NCBI GenBank assembly: GCA_049323755.1
Contig: JBMOPE010000015.1
Span: forward strand, 1-64,000
Source: BRHc4a sp049323755
Lineage (GTDB): Bacteria > Bacillota > Desulfotomaculia > Desulfotomaculales > Desulfocucumaceae
DNA: 64,000 nucleotides
Direction of reading: 5' to 3'
The notes below the pieces were generated by a model. It saw only the letters and a program-made list of their open reading frames with translations. It was not told the origin of the DNA and did not search any database. Below, piece after piece: positions 16,967-25,320 of this stretch. Numbering within the stretch: the first letter of the stretch is position 1; every line of letters begins with the position of its first letter. A program made the translations under genes and the position numbers.

Positions 16967-17920
16967 ATGGAGCAGAAAACCAATGTTGAAGGAATATCGG
17001 TTGTAACCAGTATTGCTTTGACTCTTGGAAAGCTTGTGGCCGGCCTGTCCATTAATTCGGCCGCCGTTTTTGCCAGTGGGGTTCACTCCGGGCTGGACTT
17101 GCTGGCTTCCGTTCTTTCATACTCCTCAGTCAGCCAGTCAAGGAAACCTGCTGATGAGGATCACCGGTACGGCCATGGAAAATATGAAAATTTAGCCGCC
17201 ATTGCCGAGGTATTTTTCATTTTAATTGCGGTTTTGGTGATTATTTACAAAGCGGTTCCGGGCTTCTCCTCCTCTGTAGTGGACATAGCCCGATCAGATG
17301 TGGCCGTTGCAGTAATGGGTGTTTCCTGCCTGGTAAGCTTTTTTGTTTCCTCAATGCTTTCAGGGGCACACAGAAAGACAGCGTCGGAGGAATTGCTGGC
17401 TGACCGCCGCCACCTGCTGGTAAATGCCTGCACTTCTGCAGTGATTTGTATTGGGATGCTGGCTATAAGATATACCGGAATAACGATCATTGACTCCCTT
17501 CTGGCGATTTTGGCAGCCCTGGTTTTGCTGTTCGAGGGATATACGCATGTTAAGAGGTCAGCTGGTGGAATAGTTGACATAAAGCTCACCGAGGAAGAAG
17601 AGGGAATTATTAGAGAAGTGCTGGCCCGTTACGGAGAGGAATATGTTCAGTACCATGCACTGAGGACCCGGCGGTCAGGCCCGGACCGCCATGTTGACCT
17701 GCACCTGGTGGTGCCCAGGGACCAGGTAATCGCGAAAACACATCAAATATGCGACCATATTGAAAGGGATATTAACCACAGGCTTCCCGGGGTTAACGTG
17801 CTGATTCACGCCGAGCCCTGCAGACCCTTTAGCGGCGAGTGCATCTGCTGTGGTGTAGAAAAGTCACTGCAGAAAAATGAAATCCAATGCAGCGCTAAAC
17901 CACACTCTGAGGAGGACTGA
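16967..17920 (+). CDS. Cation diffusion facilitator (metal efflux)
   Basis: CDF-family proton/metal antiporter, about 317 residues. Membrane part with metal-site motifs HSGLDLLAS and DHRYGHGKYENLA. The C-terminal cytoplasmic dimerisation domain contains HALRTRRSGPDRHVDLHLVV and HQICDHIERDI. A Cys-rich tail (GECICCG) may bind metal. Substrate (Zn, Fe, Mn, Co) cannot be decided. ATG 16967 is preferred, with GAGGTG upstream. Confidence 0.9.
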   Translation: MEQKTNVEGISVVTSIALTLGKLVAGLSINSAAVFASGVHSGLDLLASVLSYSSVSQSRKPADEDHRYGHGKYENLAAIAEVFFILIAVLVIIYKAVPGFSSSVVDIARSDVAVAVMGVSCLVSFFVSSMLSGAHRKTASEELLADRRHLLVNACTSAVICIGMLAIRYTGITIIDSLLAILAALVLLFEGYTHVKRSAGGIVDIKLTEEEEGIIREVLARYGEEYVQYHALRTRRSGPDRHVDLHLVVPRDQVIAKTHQICDHIERDINHRLPGVNVLIHAEPCRPFSGECICCGVEKSLQKNEIQCSAKPHSEED

Positions 17921-17992
17921 ACCGATTTACCCGGACGGTAAAACTTATGGTATTTTCCAAAAAAGGAGGATACCAGTAAATTTGTGTCGAAA

Positions 17993-18018
17993 AATCAGGG
18001 AAGAACCCTGATTTTTTA
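17993..18018 (+). terminator. Intrinsic terminator after the CDF gene
   Basis: AATCAGGG and CCCTGATT pair around AAGAA and are followed by a T-run. Confidence 0.85.
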
Positions 18019-18112
18019 ATCTACCATCCCCATAAAAAATGGTGCCGCTGCGTAATAAATAAATAGACGGGGGCACCGGAGAGGGGCGGCGGGGCCGAAA
18101 GGAAGTGAAAGG

Positions 18113-18850
18113 GTGCTTCCGGAAGACATTCTTGAAAAAAAGCTTGATTTAATAAAAACTGGTGACTTAGTGACCAGGGAGGATTTGATATCTGAATACC
18201 GCTCGTTTGTGGCCAGGGCGGCTATAAAGGTGTGCGGAAGGGGTCTTGAGTGGGACCGTGACGATGAGCTAAGTATAAGCCTTATTGCCTTTAATGAGGC
18301 CATAGACCGCTTTGATAAGACAAGAGGGGTACCCTTCCCCGCATTTGCCAGGCTTATTATCAAAAGCAGGCTGATGGATTACATGAGAAAGCAATCCCGG
18401 CATGTCACTAATAGCGGCGGGTCCCTGGACGACCTTGATGGGCGGGACGTTTCCGCTCTTGAAGTTTCAAGGGCATGGGATCAGTTTATTGACAGGGAGT
18501 CTGCAAAAGAAAGGGAAGAGGAAATAAAGGAATACAAAAATATAATAGGGCAGTTTGGTATTACTTTTGATGACCTGGTAAAGTGCTCTCCGAAACACAG
18601 GGATGCAAGGGCTAACTTGTTGAGGGTTTCCAGGGCACTGGCCAGTGATGACACCCTTTTTTCCCAGATGATGAGTACCGGTAAGATACCTGTGCTTGCG
18701 CTGTCAAAACTGGCGGAAGTTCACGTTAAAATAGTGGAGAGAGGCAGAAAGTATATAATAGCCACTTCAGTTATTTGGCGCTACTGTGAAGATTTGCTAT
18801 ATTTGTGCTCCTTTTTAAGGCTGCCGGGAAAGGAGGCCAGGGACACGTGA
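18113..18850 (+). CDS. sigI: RNA polymerase sigma factor SigI
   Basis: Sigma-70-family factor of the SigI type, controlled by the membrane anti-sigma factor RsgI. 245 residues. The region-2-like part (ISEYRSFVARAAIKVCG...SLIAFNEAIDRFD) and region-2.4-like FPAFARLIIKSRLMDYMRK are clear. The C-terminal SigI domain with TFDDLVKCSPKHRDAR and GKIPVLALSKLAEVHVKIVERGRKYIIA replaces a normal region 4. GTG 18113 follows GGAAGTGAAAGG. Its stop overlaps the rsgI start. Confidence 0.93.
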   Translation: MLPEDILEKKLDLIKTGDLVTREDLISEYRSFVARAAIKVCGRGLEWDRDDELSISLIAFNEAIDRFDKTRGVPFPAFARLIIKSRLMDYMRKQSRHVTNSGGSLDDLDGRDVSALEVSRAWDQFIDRESAKEREEEIKEYKNIIGQFGITFDDLVKCSPKHRDARANLLRVSRALASDDTLFSQMMSTGKIPVLALSKLAEVHVKIVERGRKYIIATSVIWRYCEDLLYLCSFLRLPGKEARDT

Positions 18851-20100
18851 AAATTAAGGCTGTTGTTTTGGAAGTAAGAGAAAAAACATGTATCGTCCTC
18901 ACCGCCGACGGCAGTTTTCGGGAGGTAAAGGCCAAGGGTAAATCTCAGCCCGGCCAGGAAATAACGTTGCCGGAAACAGGGTGGAGATTCAATAAGTATG
19001 CCCTGGCAGCGGCCTGCCTGGTGTTCTTCATAGTAACCGCAGGGTTTCTGAATTTCTCAATGGCTCCGGCAGTGGCGGCATATGTCTGCCTGGACATAAA
19101 CCCCTCGGTTGAGCTGGCCATTGATAAGGATAACATTGTCCGCAAGGCCGAAGCTTTAAATGATGATGGCAGGGAATTGCTTACAGGACTGCAGCTGAAG
19201 GGCGCAGGCGTCGGGGATGCGCTTGAAAAGCTTATAGAAGTGGCTGTGGAGAAGAAATATATACAGCCGGGAGAGGAAAATGTAATTATGTCCTCAGTTG
19301 TTCCGGCGGGTAGTGAGGAAATCTCAGAGGTCGATACTGTTGTAAAGGATAGAATTGAAGCCTTTCTCCAGAAGAAAAACATAAAGGCCGAGGTGGTGGT
19401 GGGCAAAGCAACCTCTGAAGTAAGGGCCGAGGCCGAAAAATCAGGGATGTCCACCGGCCGTTACATGTTATACATGAAAGCAAGGGAAAATGATGCCCAA
19501 ATAACCCCCGGGGATTTCAGGGGTAAGAGTATTCGCCAGATAGAAAAAGACCGGAAAATTAAGTTTAAGGAAATATATAAAACAGGAGAACAAGATGGGG
19601 AGAAGCCGAACCAAGAAGGCAAGGTTCCCCCAGGACAGCAAAAGAAAGACCGGGATGCTGAAAATAGCGTCGACTGGGGCCGTTCCCAGTACGACAGCAG
19701 TGATTCTAATACACAGGCCGGACAGAGTAATGGGGAAAAGGATAAAGATAAAAATCCGGATAAGCCAGGTAACGGCTGGGGCCCAGGAGGTTCAAAGCAG
19801 CAGGACCCCGGTCGGCAGGACAATGACAGTGGTGGAAAGCAAAGCAAGGATAACAAGGATGACGGAGGCAAGGATAAGGTAACACAGCCGGTAAAGGGAG
19901 ATGAGGACAAGGGAAATGACCGGGGGGACGGCGGAAATAAAGGCCAGGGTTCCTCCGGCAATGCCATTTCCGGGGGAAATGGAGGCTCCAGTAGTTCCGG
20001 CAGCAGCTCCAGCAGTTCTAATGGCGGTAGCAGCGGATCGCCTGTAGGAAAAGGCAATTCCGGAAATAACGGGTCGGAAAAGGGCGGCGGTAAGGATTGA
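18847..20100 (+). CDS. rsgI: Anti-sigma-I factor RsgI with low-complexity ectodomain
   Basis: Membrane anti-sigma factor that holds SigI. 417 residues: N-terminal RsgI_N domain (KIKAVVLEVREKTCIVLT), one transmembrane helix (ALAAACLVFFIVTAGFLNF), then the conserved extracellular domain beginning YVCLDINPSVELAID. A long Lys/Asp/Gly/Asn-rich region ends in Ser/Gly/Asn repeats. No carbohydrate-binding module is evident, unlike cellulosome RsgI proteins. GTG 18847 overlaps the sigI stop and has AGGAGG upstream. Confidence 0.92.
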   Translation: MKIKAVVLEVREKTCIVLTADGSFREVKAKGKSQPGQEITLPETGWRFNKYALAAACLVFFIVTAGFLNFSMAPAVAAYVCLDINPSVELAIDKDNIVRKAEALNDDGRELLTGLQLKGAGVGDALEKLIEVAVEKKYIQPGEENVIMSSVVPAGSEEISEVDTVVKDRIEAFLQKKNIKAEVVVGKATSEVRAEAEKSGMSTGRYMLYMKARENDAQITPGDFRGKSIRQIEKDRKIKFKEIYKTGEQDGEKPNQEGKVPPGQQKKDRDAENSVDWGRSQYDSSDSNTQAGQSNGEKDKDKNPDKPGNGWGPGGSKQQDPGRQDNDSGGKQSKDNKDDGGKDKVTQPVKGDEDKGNDRGDGGNKGQGSSGNAISGGNGGSSSSGSSSSSSNGGSSGSPVGKGNSGNNGSEKGGGKD

Positions 20101-20572
20101 TTCCCATTTCCCAATTCCTGACCTGTTAAATAGTGCTAAACGTTTGGGAACTTCTCCTTTACCGATACAATTGGCGATGTAATGAGCCTCAAGAAATGAA
20201 GATAGGGCTTTAGGGAAATACTTAAACCAATTCTACCCTGAAAACAACCCAGGTCTTTATTAGCCACAGAGGGCACAGAGATCACAGAGAAGAATTGTAA
20301 TGCACTACTCTGTAGCAAAAGTAGGCACTTCGGGAATAATTATCGAACATCTTCACTTAATTTAAAAGATCTTTTAACATTCAGGCAGGTCTAAAAACCT
20401 CTGTGTGCTCTGTGGCTTTAAAAGGACCCAATTCGGGACATTCCTCCGACTATCATAGATTATGCCACAGAAGAGGTGTGTCCCCTTTCCTTATATCGGG
20501 GTGAGGGACGCTATAGTCCCGAGGGGCGGCAGCCCCTTTTGAAATGAGGATGCGGGCCAAAGGCCCGTTTTT
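20101..20572. other. Decayed intergenic region between rsgI and the PEP-enzyme remnant
   Basis: No gene is supported. It starts with a right-half heptad remnant (CCCATTTCCCAATTCC, junction CTGACCTGTTAAATAGTGCT) and carries a block at 20147-20237 similar to 104-190. Next comes an inverted pair of CACAGAG-type units (20262-20290 and 20398-20418), and the region ends in hairpins at 20521-20575. Confidence 0.7.
20262..20418. repeat. CACAGAG-type inverted heptad element
   Basis: CCACAGAGGGCACAGAGATC with a further ACAGAGAA at 20263-20290, and CCTCTGTGTGCTCTGTGGC at 20398-20416 in inverted orientation, enclose about 107 nt without a gene. The unit length of about 7 nt and the inverted arrangement match the GGAATTG and GGAGACA elements. 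Confidence 0.7.
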
Positions 20573-20575
20573 TTA
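20550..20575. terminator. GC-rich hairpin with T-run
   Basis: GCGGGCC and GGCCCGT pair around AAA and are followed by TTTTTTT on the plus strand. It abuts the end of the minus-strand remnant. It also resembles the second hairpin of the repeat-element tail. Confidence 0.7.
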
Positions 20576-21135
20576 GATATATACCTTTCCCTCGTCACCA
20601 TCAACCATTATTTTCTGCCCGTCATCAATAATTGTTAATATACCTGGGATGCTTACCACCGCAGGTTTTCGTATTCCCTTGCAACTATGGACCCGTGGGA
20701 CAAATACCCCCCGTTTTCCATCACAATTGCCGAGGCCTTCAGGAAAAGAGGAGTCCATGCCGGGTCTGTGGAAGGGGCCACAAGGATCTCTCCATGCATC
20801 AGCTTTCCTCCCTGGTCCGGGTGCAATATAATTCTTGCCTTGCCGGAGGCCTTCCCGGCAGCCACTCCTAGCCCTTTTATTGCATTACTGCCGGAGAATG
20901 ATACAGGAGGGCTATTAAGAGGATTATTCCCTATAATAAAATCAGGGGGAGAGAGGGCCTCTAGCTCTATTCTTCTTATTTTTCTATCATATACCAGTTC
21001 TTTAAGGCCCCTGCCATCCCATGTACCGTATAAAACTGAAACTATATCGGAAAAAGAACAGTGAAAAATATCATCCTTTGGCTCCAGAATCCCCCTGTCA
21101 TACAGCCGCTGCCCTGTTTCAATGTATATTTTCAG
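20573..21135 (-). pseudogene. Remnant of a PEP-utilising enzyme (PEP synthase/Rph-like C-terminus)
   Basis: Read on the minus strand, the interval codes for IYIETGQRLYDRGILEPKDD, LVYDRKIRRIELEALSPPDF, GLGVAAGKASGKARIIL and the swivelling phosphohistidine domain VAPSTDPAWTPLF...GGYLSHGSIVAREYE. A frameshift near 20670 moves the reading to KPAVVSIPGILTIIDDGQK and a stop after GDEGKVYI. These are the linker and PEP-utilizers mobile domain of PEP synthase / rifampicin-phosphotransferase-like proteins, with the His in SHG. The N-terminal ATP-binding half is absent: an in-frame stop lies just upstream. It cannot make a working enzyme. Which family member it came from is not certain. Confidence 0.85.
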
Positions 21136-21252
21136 TATTCACCGGCAGGCTGATTAATATATTGGGATGACAGAACTAAAAAGGGATTGGGTTGCTTCGG
21201 GAGAATATTGATACTGTAGGCCCTTTCGGGGCCATAAGGATGAGCGGAGGAA

Positions 21253-22608
21253 ATGCTGTTGTCACAGACAGGTCCGGCAGTGCAAATACTATACGATCTT
21301 GAAGAGAGGCCTCCTGTCAAAAGAACACTGGTTTACAGCTTCCAGTGGCTTATATTTACCCTGGCCAACTCGGCGGTGGTGCCGCTAGTGGTGGGAACAG
21401 CGCTGGGACTTGACCAGCAGGGAATAGCCGACCTTGCCCAGAGGATACTCTTTTTTTCTGCGCTGGCATCACTGCTGCAGGTGCTTTTCGGTCACCGGCT
21501 GCCTATAATAGAGGGGCCGTCGGGGATGTGGTGGGGGGTTTTTATAACCCTTTCGGTGCTTGCTCCGGGGATCGGAAAGCCTCTCTCTGTTTTGCGGACT
21601 GACCTTGAGGCGGGACTTCTGGCGGCGGGGCTGGTGATGGTGCTGGTGGGGGCCAGCGGGCTGATGAGCTTCGCCTTAAAGCTGTTTACACCGGCAGTTA
21701 CGGGTTCGGTCCTGGTGCTTCTGGGCCTGCAGCTTTCCGGCACCTTTGTGGCCGGTATGCTGGGTGTGGGGGCTTCAGGCAGTTATATAGATATAAAATC
21801 GGTAGTTGTTTCCATAATTGTGGTGCTGGTAGTATTCTGGGTGACCCTCAAAGGCCCCGGCTTTTTGCGCAGCATTGCCATACTGGCGGGAATAATGGTG
21901 GGCTGGGCCATATCTGTTCCTCTGGGGCTTACAGGAACAGGACAATGGGAAAACTCTCATGTTTTAAGGGTTCCAGAAGTTTTTGCCTGGGGAACTCCCA
22001 CCATTGATGCCGGAGTGCTTTTTACATCTGTGGTAACGGGGCTTCTGGTGCTCAGCAACCTTGTGGCAAGTATCCTGGCTATGGAAAAAACAATAGGCAG
22101 AGAGCTTCCGGGAAAAGTGTACAATAGGGGAGTTATTTTTACCGGGGTTGCCGATATTATGGCGGGGCTCGGGTCCACTGTGGGCTTTGTGCCCTATTCA
22201 GCGGGCGCGGGAATGGTAAGCCTTACCGGGGTGGCCTCCAGGCTGCCGTTTATAATTTTTACTGTTGCCATGATGATTTTGGGCCTTGTTCCACCGGTGG
22301 GAATTTTTCTGTCTTCCATACCGGCCCCGGTGGGCTACTCCGTTCTCCTGGCTTCCTTTGCACAGATGATGGGCTTCGGGATAAGGGATTATCTTAAGCT
22401 CAAGCTGGACACCAGGGACTTTTTCGTTGTGGGATTTTCAGTCCTTTTCGGCGCGGGGGTCATGTTCCTTCCCCCCGGGGTTTACAGCGGAGTGCCGGTG
22501 GTGGTCAGGTATATTCTGGGGAATGGATTTATAACAGGAATGATTCTTGTTATAGTCCTGGAGCACATCATACTCCCCCGGTCAAGGTTTGGAAGGATGA
22601 ACACATAA
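21253..22608 (+). CDS. NCS2 nucleobase permease (xanthine/uracil type)
   Basis: Polytopic transporter of about 451 residues with the NCS2 features: many hydrophobic helices, EGPSGMWWGVF in the third helix region, VTGSVLVLLGLQL, and AGLGSTVGFVPYSAGAGMVSLTGVASR corresponding to the substrate/QN motif area. The substrate is uncertain; several binding-site motifs differ from UraA and XanQ. ATG 21253 follows GGAGGAA. Neighbours give no purine or pyrimidine genes. Confidence 0.85.
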   Translation: MLLSQTGPAVQILYDLEERPPVKRTLVYSFQWLIFTLANSAVVPLVVGTALGLDQQGIADLAQRILFFSALASLLQVLFGHRLPIIEGPSGMWWGVFITLSVLAPGIGKPLSVLRTDLEAGLLAAGLVMVLVGASGLMSFALKLFTPAVTGSVLVLLGLQLSGTFVAGMLGVGASGSYIDIKSVVVSIIVVLVVFWVTLKGPGFLRSIAILAGIMVGWAISVPLGLTGTGQWENSHVLRVPEVFAWGTPTIDAGVLFTSVVTGLLVLSNLVASILAMEKTIGRELPGKVYNRGVIFTGVADIMAGLGSTVGFVPYSAGAGMVSLTGVASRLPFIIFTVAMMILGLVPPVGIFLSSIPAPVGYSVLLASFAQMMGFGIRDYLKLKLDTRDFFVVGFSVLFGAGVMFLPPGVYSGVPVVVRYILGNGFITGMILVIVLEHIILPRSRFGRMNT

Positions 22609-22681
22609 GACTTACAAGTATAGTTTGGGGTCTGAATTCTGAATTCCGACCGCAGATTATTTCAGGTAAGCAATAAACGTA

Positions 22682-22710
22682 TTGCCTGGCTGTAACGAAA
22701 AGGATATAAT
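22682..22710 (+). promoter_or_regulatory. Sigma-A promoter of the cbiQ-cbiO operon
   Basis: TTGCCT at 22682-22687, a 17-nt spacer and a perfect TATAAT at 22705-22710. Transcription would begin near 22717, giving a leader of about 175 nt before cbiQ. Confidence 0.7.
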
Positions 22711-22716
22711 TATAAA

Positions 22717-22892
22717 ATAACGGGATCATGAAGGTCCCAGCGTTGCCAGACGGAATATCCTGCAGAGTATAAAACCATAAAGTTTGTTAAGAGTGGCCAT
22801 GAAGGTCTGAAAGCCGTTGGAGCGGTTATAATATCAGATCTGAATGGCTATTATTGTTTTATGGCAATATTATGAAGGATTGGTGTTTCTAC
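22717..22892 (+). ncRNA. Structured-looking 5' leader of cbiQ, possible riboswitch
   Basis: The leader contains a short stem GGGA/TCCC around 22722-22738, the repeated word ATGAAGGTC at about 22728 and 22799, a GGC/GCC stem and the palindrome TCAGATCTGA. I could not match it to the cobalamin, NiCo, M-box or other consensus patterns I know. It may be an uncharacterised metal- or cofactor-sensing RNA, or merely an unstructured leader. Confidence 0.35.
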
Positions 22893-23705
22893 ATGTGTAA
22901 TGCAGCCCATCACGACCATAGCACCGCTTGCGTTATAACAGAAAAAACAGTAAATAGGGTGGACCCCAGGGTCAAAATAGTGGCCATTTTCGGGTTCGTG
23001 GCAGTGGTTTCCTCTCTTTCCTCGGTACCTATACTGGCGGTGGCGGCGGTACTGATGACCGCACTGGCTTTTGTTTCCGGAATAACGCCGGTGCAGTTGG
23101 CCAAAAGGGTTGCCCTGGTCCTGCCCTTTACGGGATTTATACTGGTATTCCTTCCCTTTATGGTTCCCGGTAATCCGGTATTCAATATAGATGCAGGGCT
23201 CTTCAGCCTTAACGTTACTGACCGGGGCCTTGACCGGGCGGCAATACTTTCACTGAGGGTGCTGGGAGCGGTCCTGGCTGTGAATGTTCTTACTGCCTCA
23301 ACTCCCCTTGCTGATTTAATGAGGGCCCTTAGGGAACTCAGGGTTCCGGGCGTATTTGTGCAGGTTTTGGAGTTTACCGTCAGGTATATATATGTGCTGG
23401 CCGAAGAGGTTAAAAGGATGAGGCTGGCGCGGAAGTCAAGGTGCTTTGAGACCGGAAGGAGCCTTTTTGACCTTGATACTTTTAAAGCCTTGGGACATCT
23501 GGTTGGAGTTCTTTTTGTCCGGTCATGGGACAGGGGTGAAAGAATATACAATGCCATGTTATCCAGGGGGTACACCGGTGACGAGGGGCCGAAGGCAAAA
23601 GTTGCCAGGCCCGGCTGGACGGATATTTGCTGGGGAATGGGTGTGCTTGCAGTATCCGTGGGACTGAGACTTTTTGAAAAGGGCACTCTCGCCGGCCTGT
23701 TTTAA
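22893..23705 (+). CDS. cbiQ: Energy-coupling factor transporter membrane protein CbiQ
   Basis: T-component of a cobalt/nickel-type ECF importer: a membrane protein with about five helices and the ATPase-coupling motifs in RALRELRVPGVFVQVLEFTVRY-type helices (short parts seen: RELRVPGVF and RLARKSR). RVDPRVKIVA near the N-terminus is typical of CbiQ. The start is uncertain: ATG 22893 is used; upstream in-frame codons at 22875 and 22854 are possible. The ATPase gene follows 30 nt later. No CbiM/NikM substrate-binding gene is in the window. Confidence 0.87.
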   Translation: MCNAAHHDHSTACVITEKTVNRVDPRVKIVAIFGFVAVVSSLSSVPILAVAAVLMTALAFVSGITPVQLAKRVALVLPFTGFILVFLPFMVPGNPVFNIDAGLFSLNVTDRGLDRAAILSLRVLGAVLAVNVLTASTPLADLMRALRELRVPGVFVQVLEFTVRYIYVLAEEVKRMRLARKSRCFETGRSLFDLDTFKALGHLVGVLFVRSWDRGERIYNAMLSRGYTGDEGPKAKVARPGWTDICWGMGVLAVSVGLRLFEKGTLAGLF

Positions 23706-23737
23706 AAGGGTATTTATTCGACGGGTGGGGATTATAA

Positions 23738-25237
23738 TTGGCTGTAATTGAGATTAATGACATTTATTATACCTACAGAGACGGCACTGAGGCCCTTAGG
23801 GGCCTTTCACTTTACGTGGAGCAGGGTGAAAGGGTGGCACTGCTGGGCCCTAACGGGGCGGGCAAGTCAACACTGCTTTTGCACCTTAACGGAATCAACC
23901 TGCCCAGGAGTGGAAAGGTTTCAGTGCTGGGGCGCGAGGTCAGCCGGAAAACTGAAAAATGGGTAAGGTCCAGGGTTGGGATAGTTTTTCAGGACCCTGA
24001 CGACCAGGTTTTTTCATCCACGGTGTGGGATGATGTGGCCTTCGGGCCTAAAAACATGGGTCTGGAACGGGAGGAAATTGAAAGCAGGGTCAGATATGCC
24101 CTTGAGGCGGTAGGAATGCTTGGCCACTCAACTAAGGCCCCTTATCACCTCAGCTACGGTCAGAAGAAGAGAGTGGCCATAGCGGGAGTTCTGGCCATGA
24201 TGCCTGAAATAGTGGTGTTGGACGAGCCTATGGCCTTTCTTGACCCCAGGGGAAAGGACACCCTGCAGGGAATACTTAACTGGATGCATGACCGGGGACA
24301 GACCATTATTATAGCTACCCATGATGTTGACTTTGCCGTTGAATGGGCGGACAGAGTGGTTATAATTAAAGACGGAAAGACTTTGGCCCACGGTGGCCGT
24401 GATTTGCTCAGGGACTGGAGGCTGGTGGAAGAGGCCCAGCTTAGGCTTCCCCTGATAAGCAAGGTATTTTTAAGGGTTGCGGAAATGGAAATAAAGCCCC
24501 TTCCACAAACCATTTCCGAGGCGGTGGATGCCATAAGGGAGCTTGCCGGAGGCCACATGACACCGGCTGAGAAAGGACGGGAAAGAGGTATGGAAAGTAA
24601 GGTTTCTGAAATAAACAGCGGTTATAATGCCTGGCTTGAGCCCGAGCATCTGCACTATCACAGCGGGGTGGTCCAGGCGCGGGCTCTTTGGGGAAGGATG
24701 ATGAAAAGGGAAAGCTGGGACGATATTCGCGGGTGGATAAGTTACGCCGTTGACCCCTCGGGGGCCCTTCTGGATGCCGATATAGCTCCGGGTGAGGATA
24801 ATTTTTACAAAGTGGCCTTCTATACTGGTGATGAGGGACTTTATAACCTCGTAATGGAGAGTGATGGAAGATTTGACGGGGGCAGGCTGCTGCAAAGGGC
24901 CAGGATTCCGGTACCGGTGGGGCACCATATTCATGGTAATCTGGTTAACACCTGCAAGGAAGGACTTGACGTGTACTGTGAAGAATACAGGGAATACGGT
25001 CCGGGGCAGGAAATCATATTAACGGTTATGCTAAACGGAAGGCCGCTGCCCGGTTCTATAATAAAAGCCACATACCACTTCCATGAAGGGGATGGGTATC
25101 CCTGGACAGGTGAGACCGGGGAGGATGGGCGGGTTAAATTCACTTTCCCTGAAAAGGGCCACTGGTTATTTACCTGTACCCATTCGGACTCTTCGGGGCT
25201 TTATACATCATCCTTTGTTATAGCCGGGGTAAGGTAA
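23738..25237 (+). CDS. cbiO: CbiO-type ECF ATPase fused to a C-terminal DUF4198/NikK-like domain
   Basis: Residues 1 to about 270 are a complete ECF ATPase: Walker A GPNGAGKSTLL, Q-loop VFQDPDDQVFSS, signature LSYGQKKRVAIAG, Walker B IVVLDEPMAFLDP, H-loop ATHDVDF. After a linker the protein continues for about 200 residues with LEPEHLHYHSG, PVPVGHHIHGN, LNGRPLPGS and GETGEDGRVKFTF, an all-beta pattern like DUF4198 proteins linked to nickel/cobalt uptake. Those are normally exported, yet no membrane segment or signal precedes this part, so it should be cytoplasmic. His-rich patches suggest metal binding. The start at 23738 is TTG with GGTGGGG upstream. Confidence 0.85.
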   Translation: MAVIEINDIYYTYRDGTEALRGLSLYVEQGERVALLGPNGAGKSTLLLHLNGINLPRSGKVSVLGREVSRKTEKWVRSRVGIVFQDPDDQVFSSTVWDDVAFGPKNMGLEREEIESRVRYALEAVGMLGHSTKAPYHLSYGQKKRVAIAGVLAMMPEIVVLDEPMAFLDPRGKDTLQGILNWMHDRGQTIIIATHDVDFAVEWADRVVIIKDGKTLAHGGRDLLRDWRLVEEAQLRLPLISKVFLRVAEMEIKPLPQTISEAVDAIRELAGGHMTPAEKGRERGMESKVSEINSGYNAWLEPEHLHYHSGVVQARALWGRMMKRESWDDIRGWISYAVDPSGALLDADIAPGEDNFYKVAFYTGDEGLYNLVMESDGRFDGGRLLQRARIPVPVGHHIHGNLVNTCKEGLDVYCEEYREYGPGQEIILTVMLNGRPLPGSIIKATYHFHEGDGYPWTGETGEDGRVKFTFPEKGHWLFTCTHSDSSGLYTSSFVIAGVR

Positions 25238-25246
25238 TATTAGGTG

Positions 25247-25275
25247 TCTACACCTGCCATAGTATTGGGTATAAT
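25247..25275 (+). promoter_or_regulatory. Possible promoter of murT-gatD
   Basis: TCTACA and a perfect TATAAT at 25270-25275, spaced by 17 nt. The inverted repeat GGTGT/ACACC overlaps the -35. Confidence 0.45.
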
Positions 25276-25320
25276 AGTATGCTGACACATGATGAAGTCG
25301 ATATAACACGGAGGTCAAAT

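Noticed and set aside
19461..20114. 217-codon Pro/Leu-rich minus-strand frame
   Set aside because: It mirrors the low-complexity end of rsgI; long antisense frames arise from its repeated codons.
20687..21064. 125-codon open frame on the plus strand
   Set aside because: It is antisense to clearly homologous PEP-enzyme sequence on the minus strand and shows no ribosome site or family pattern.
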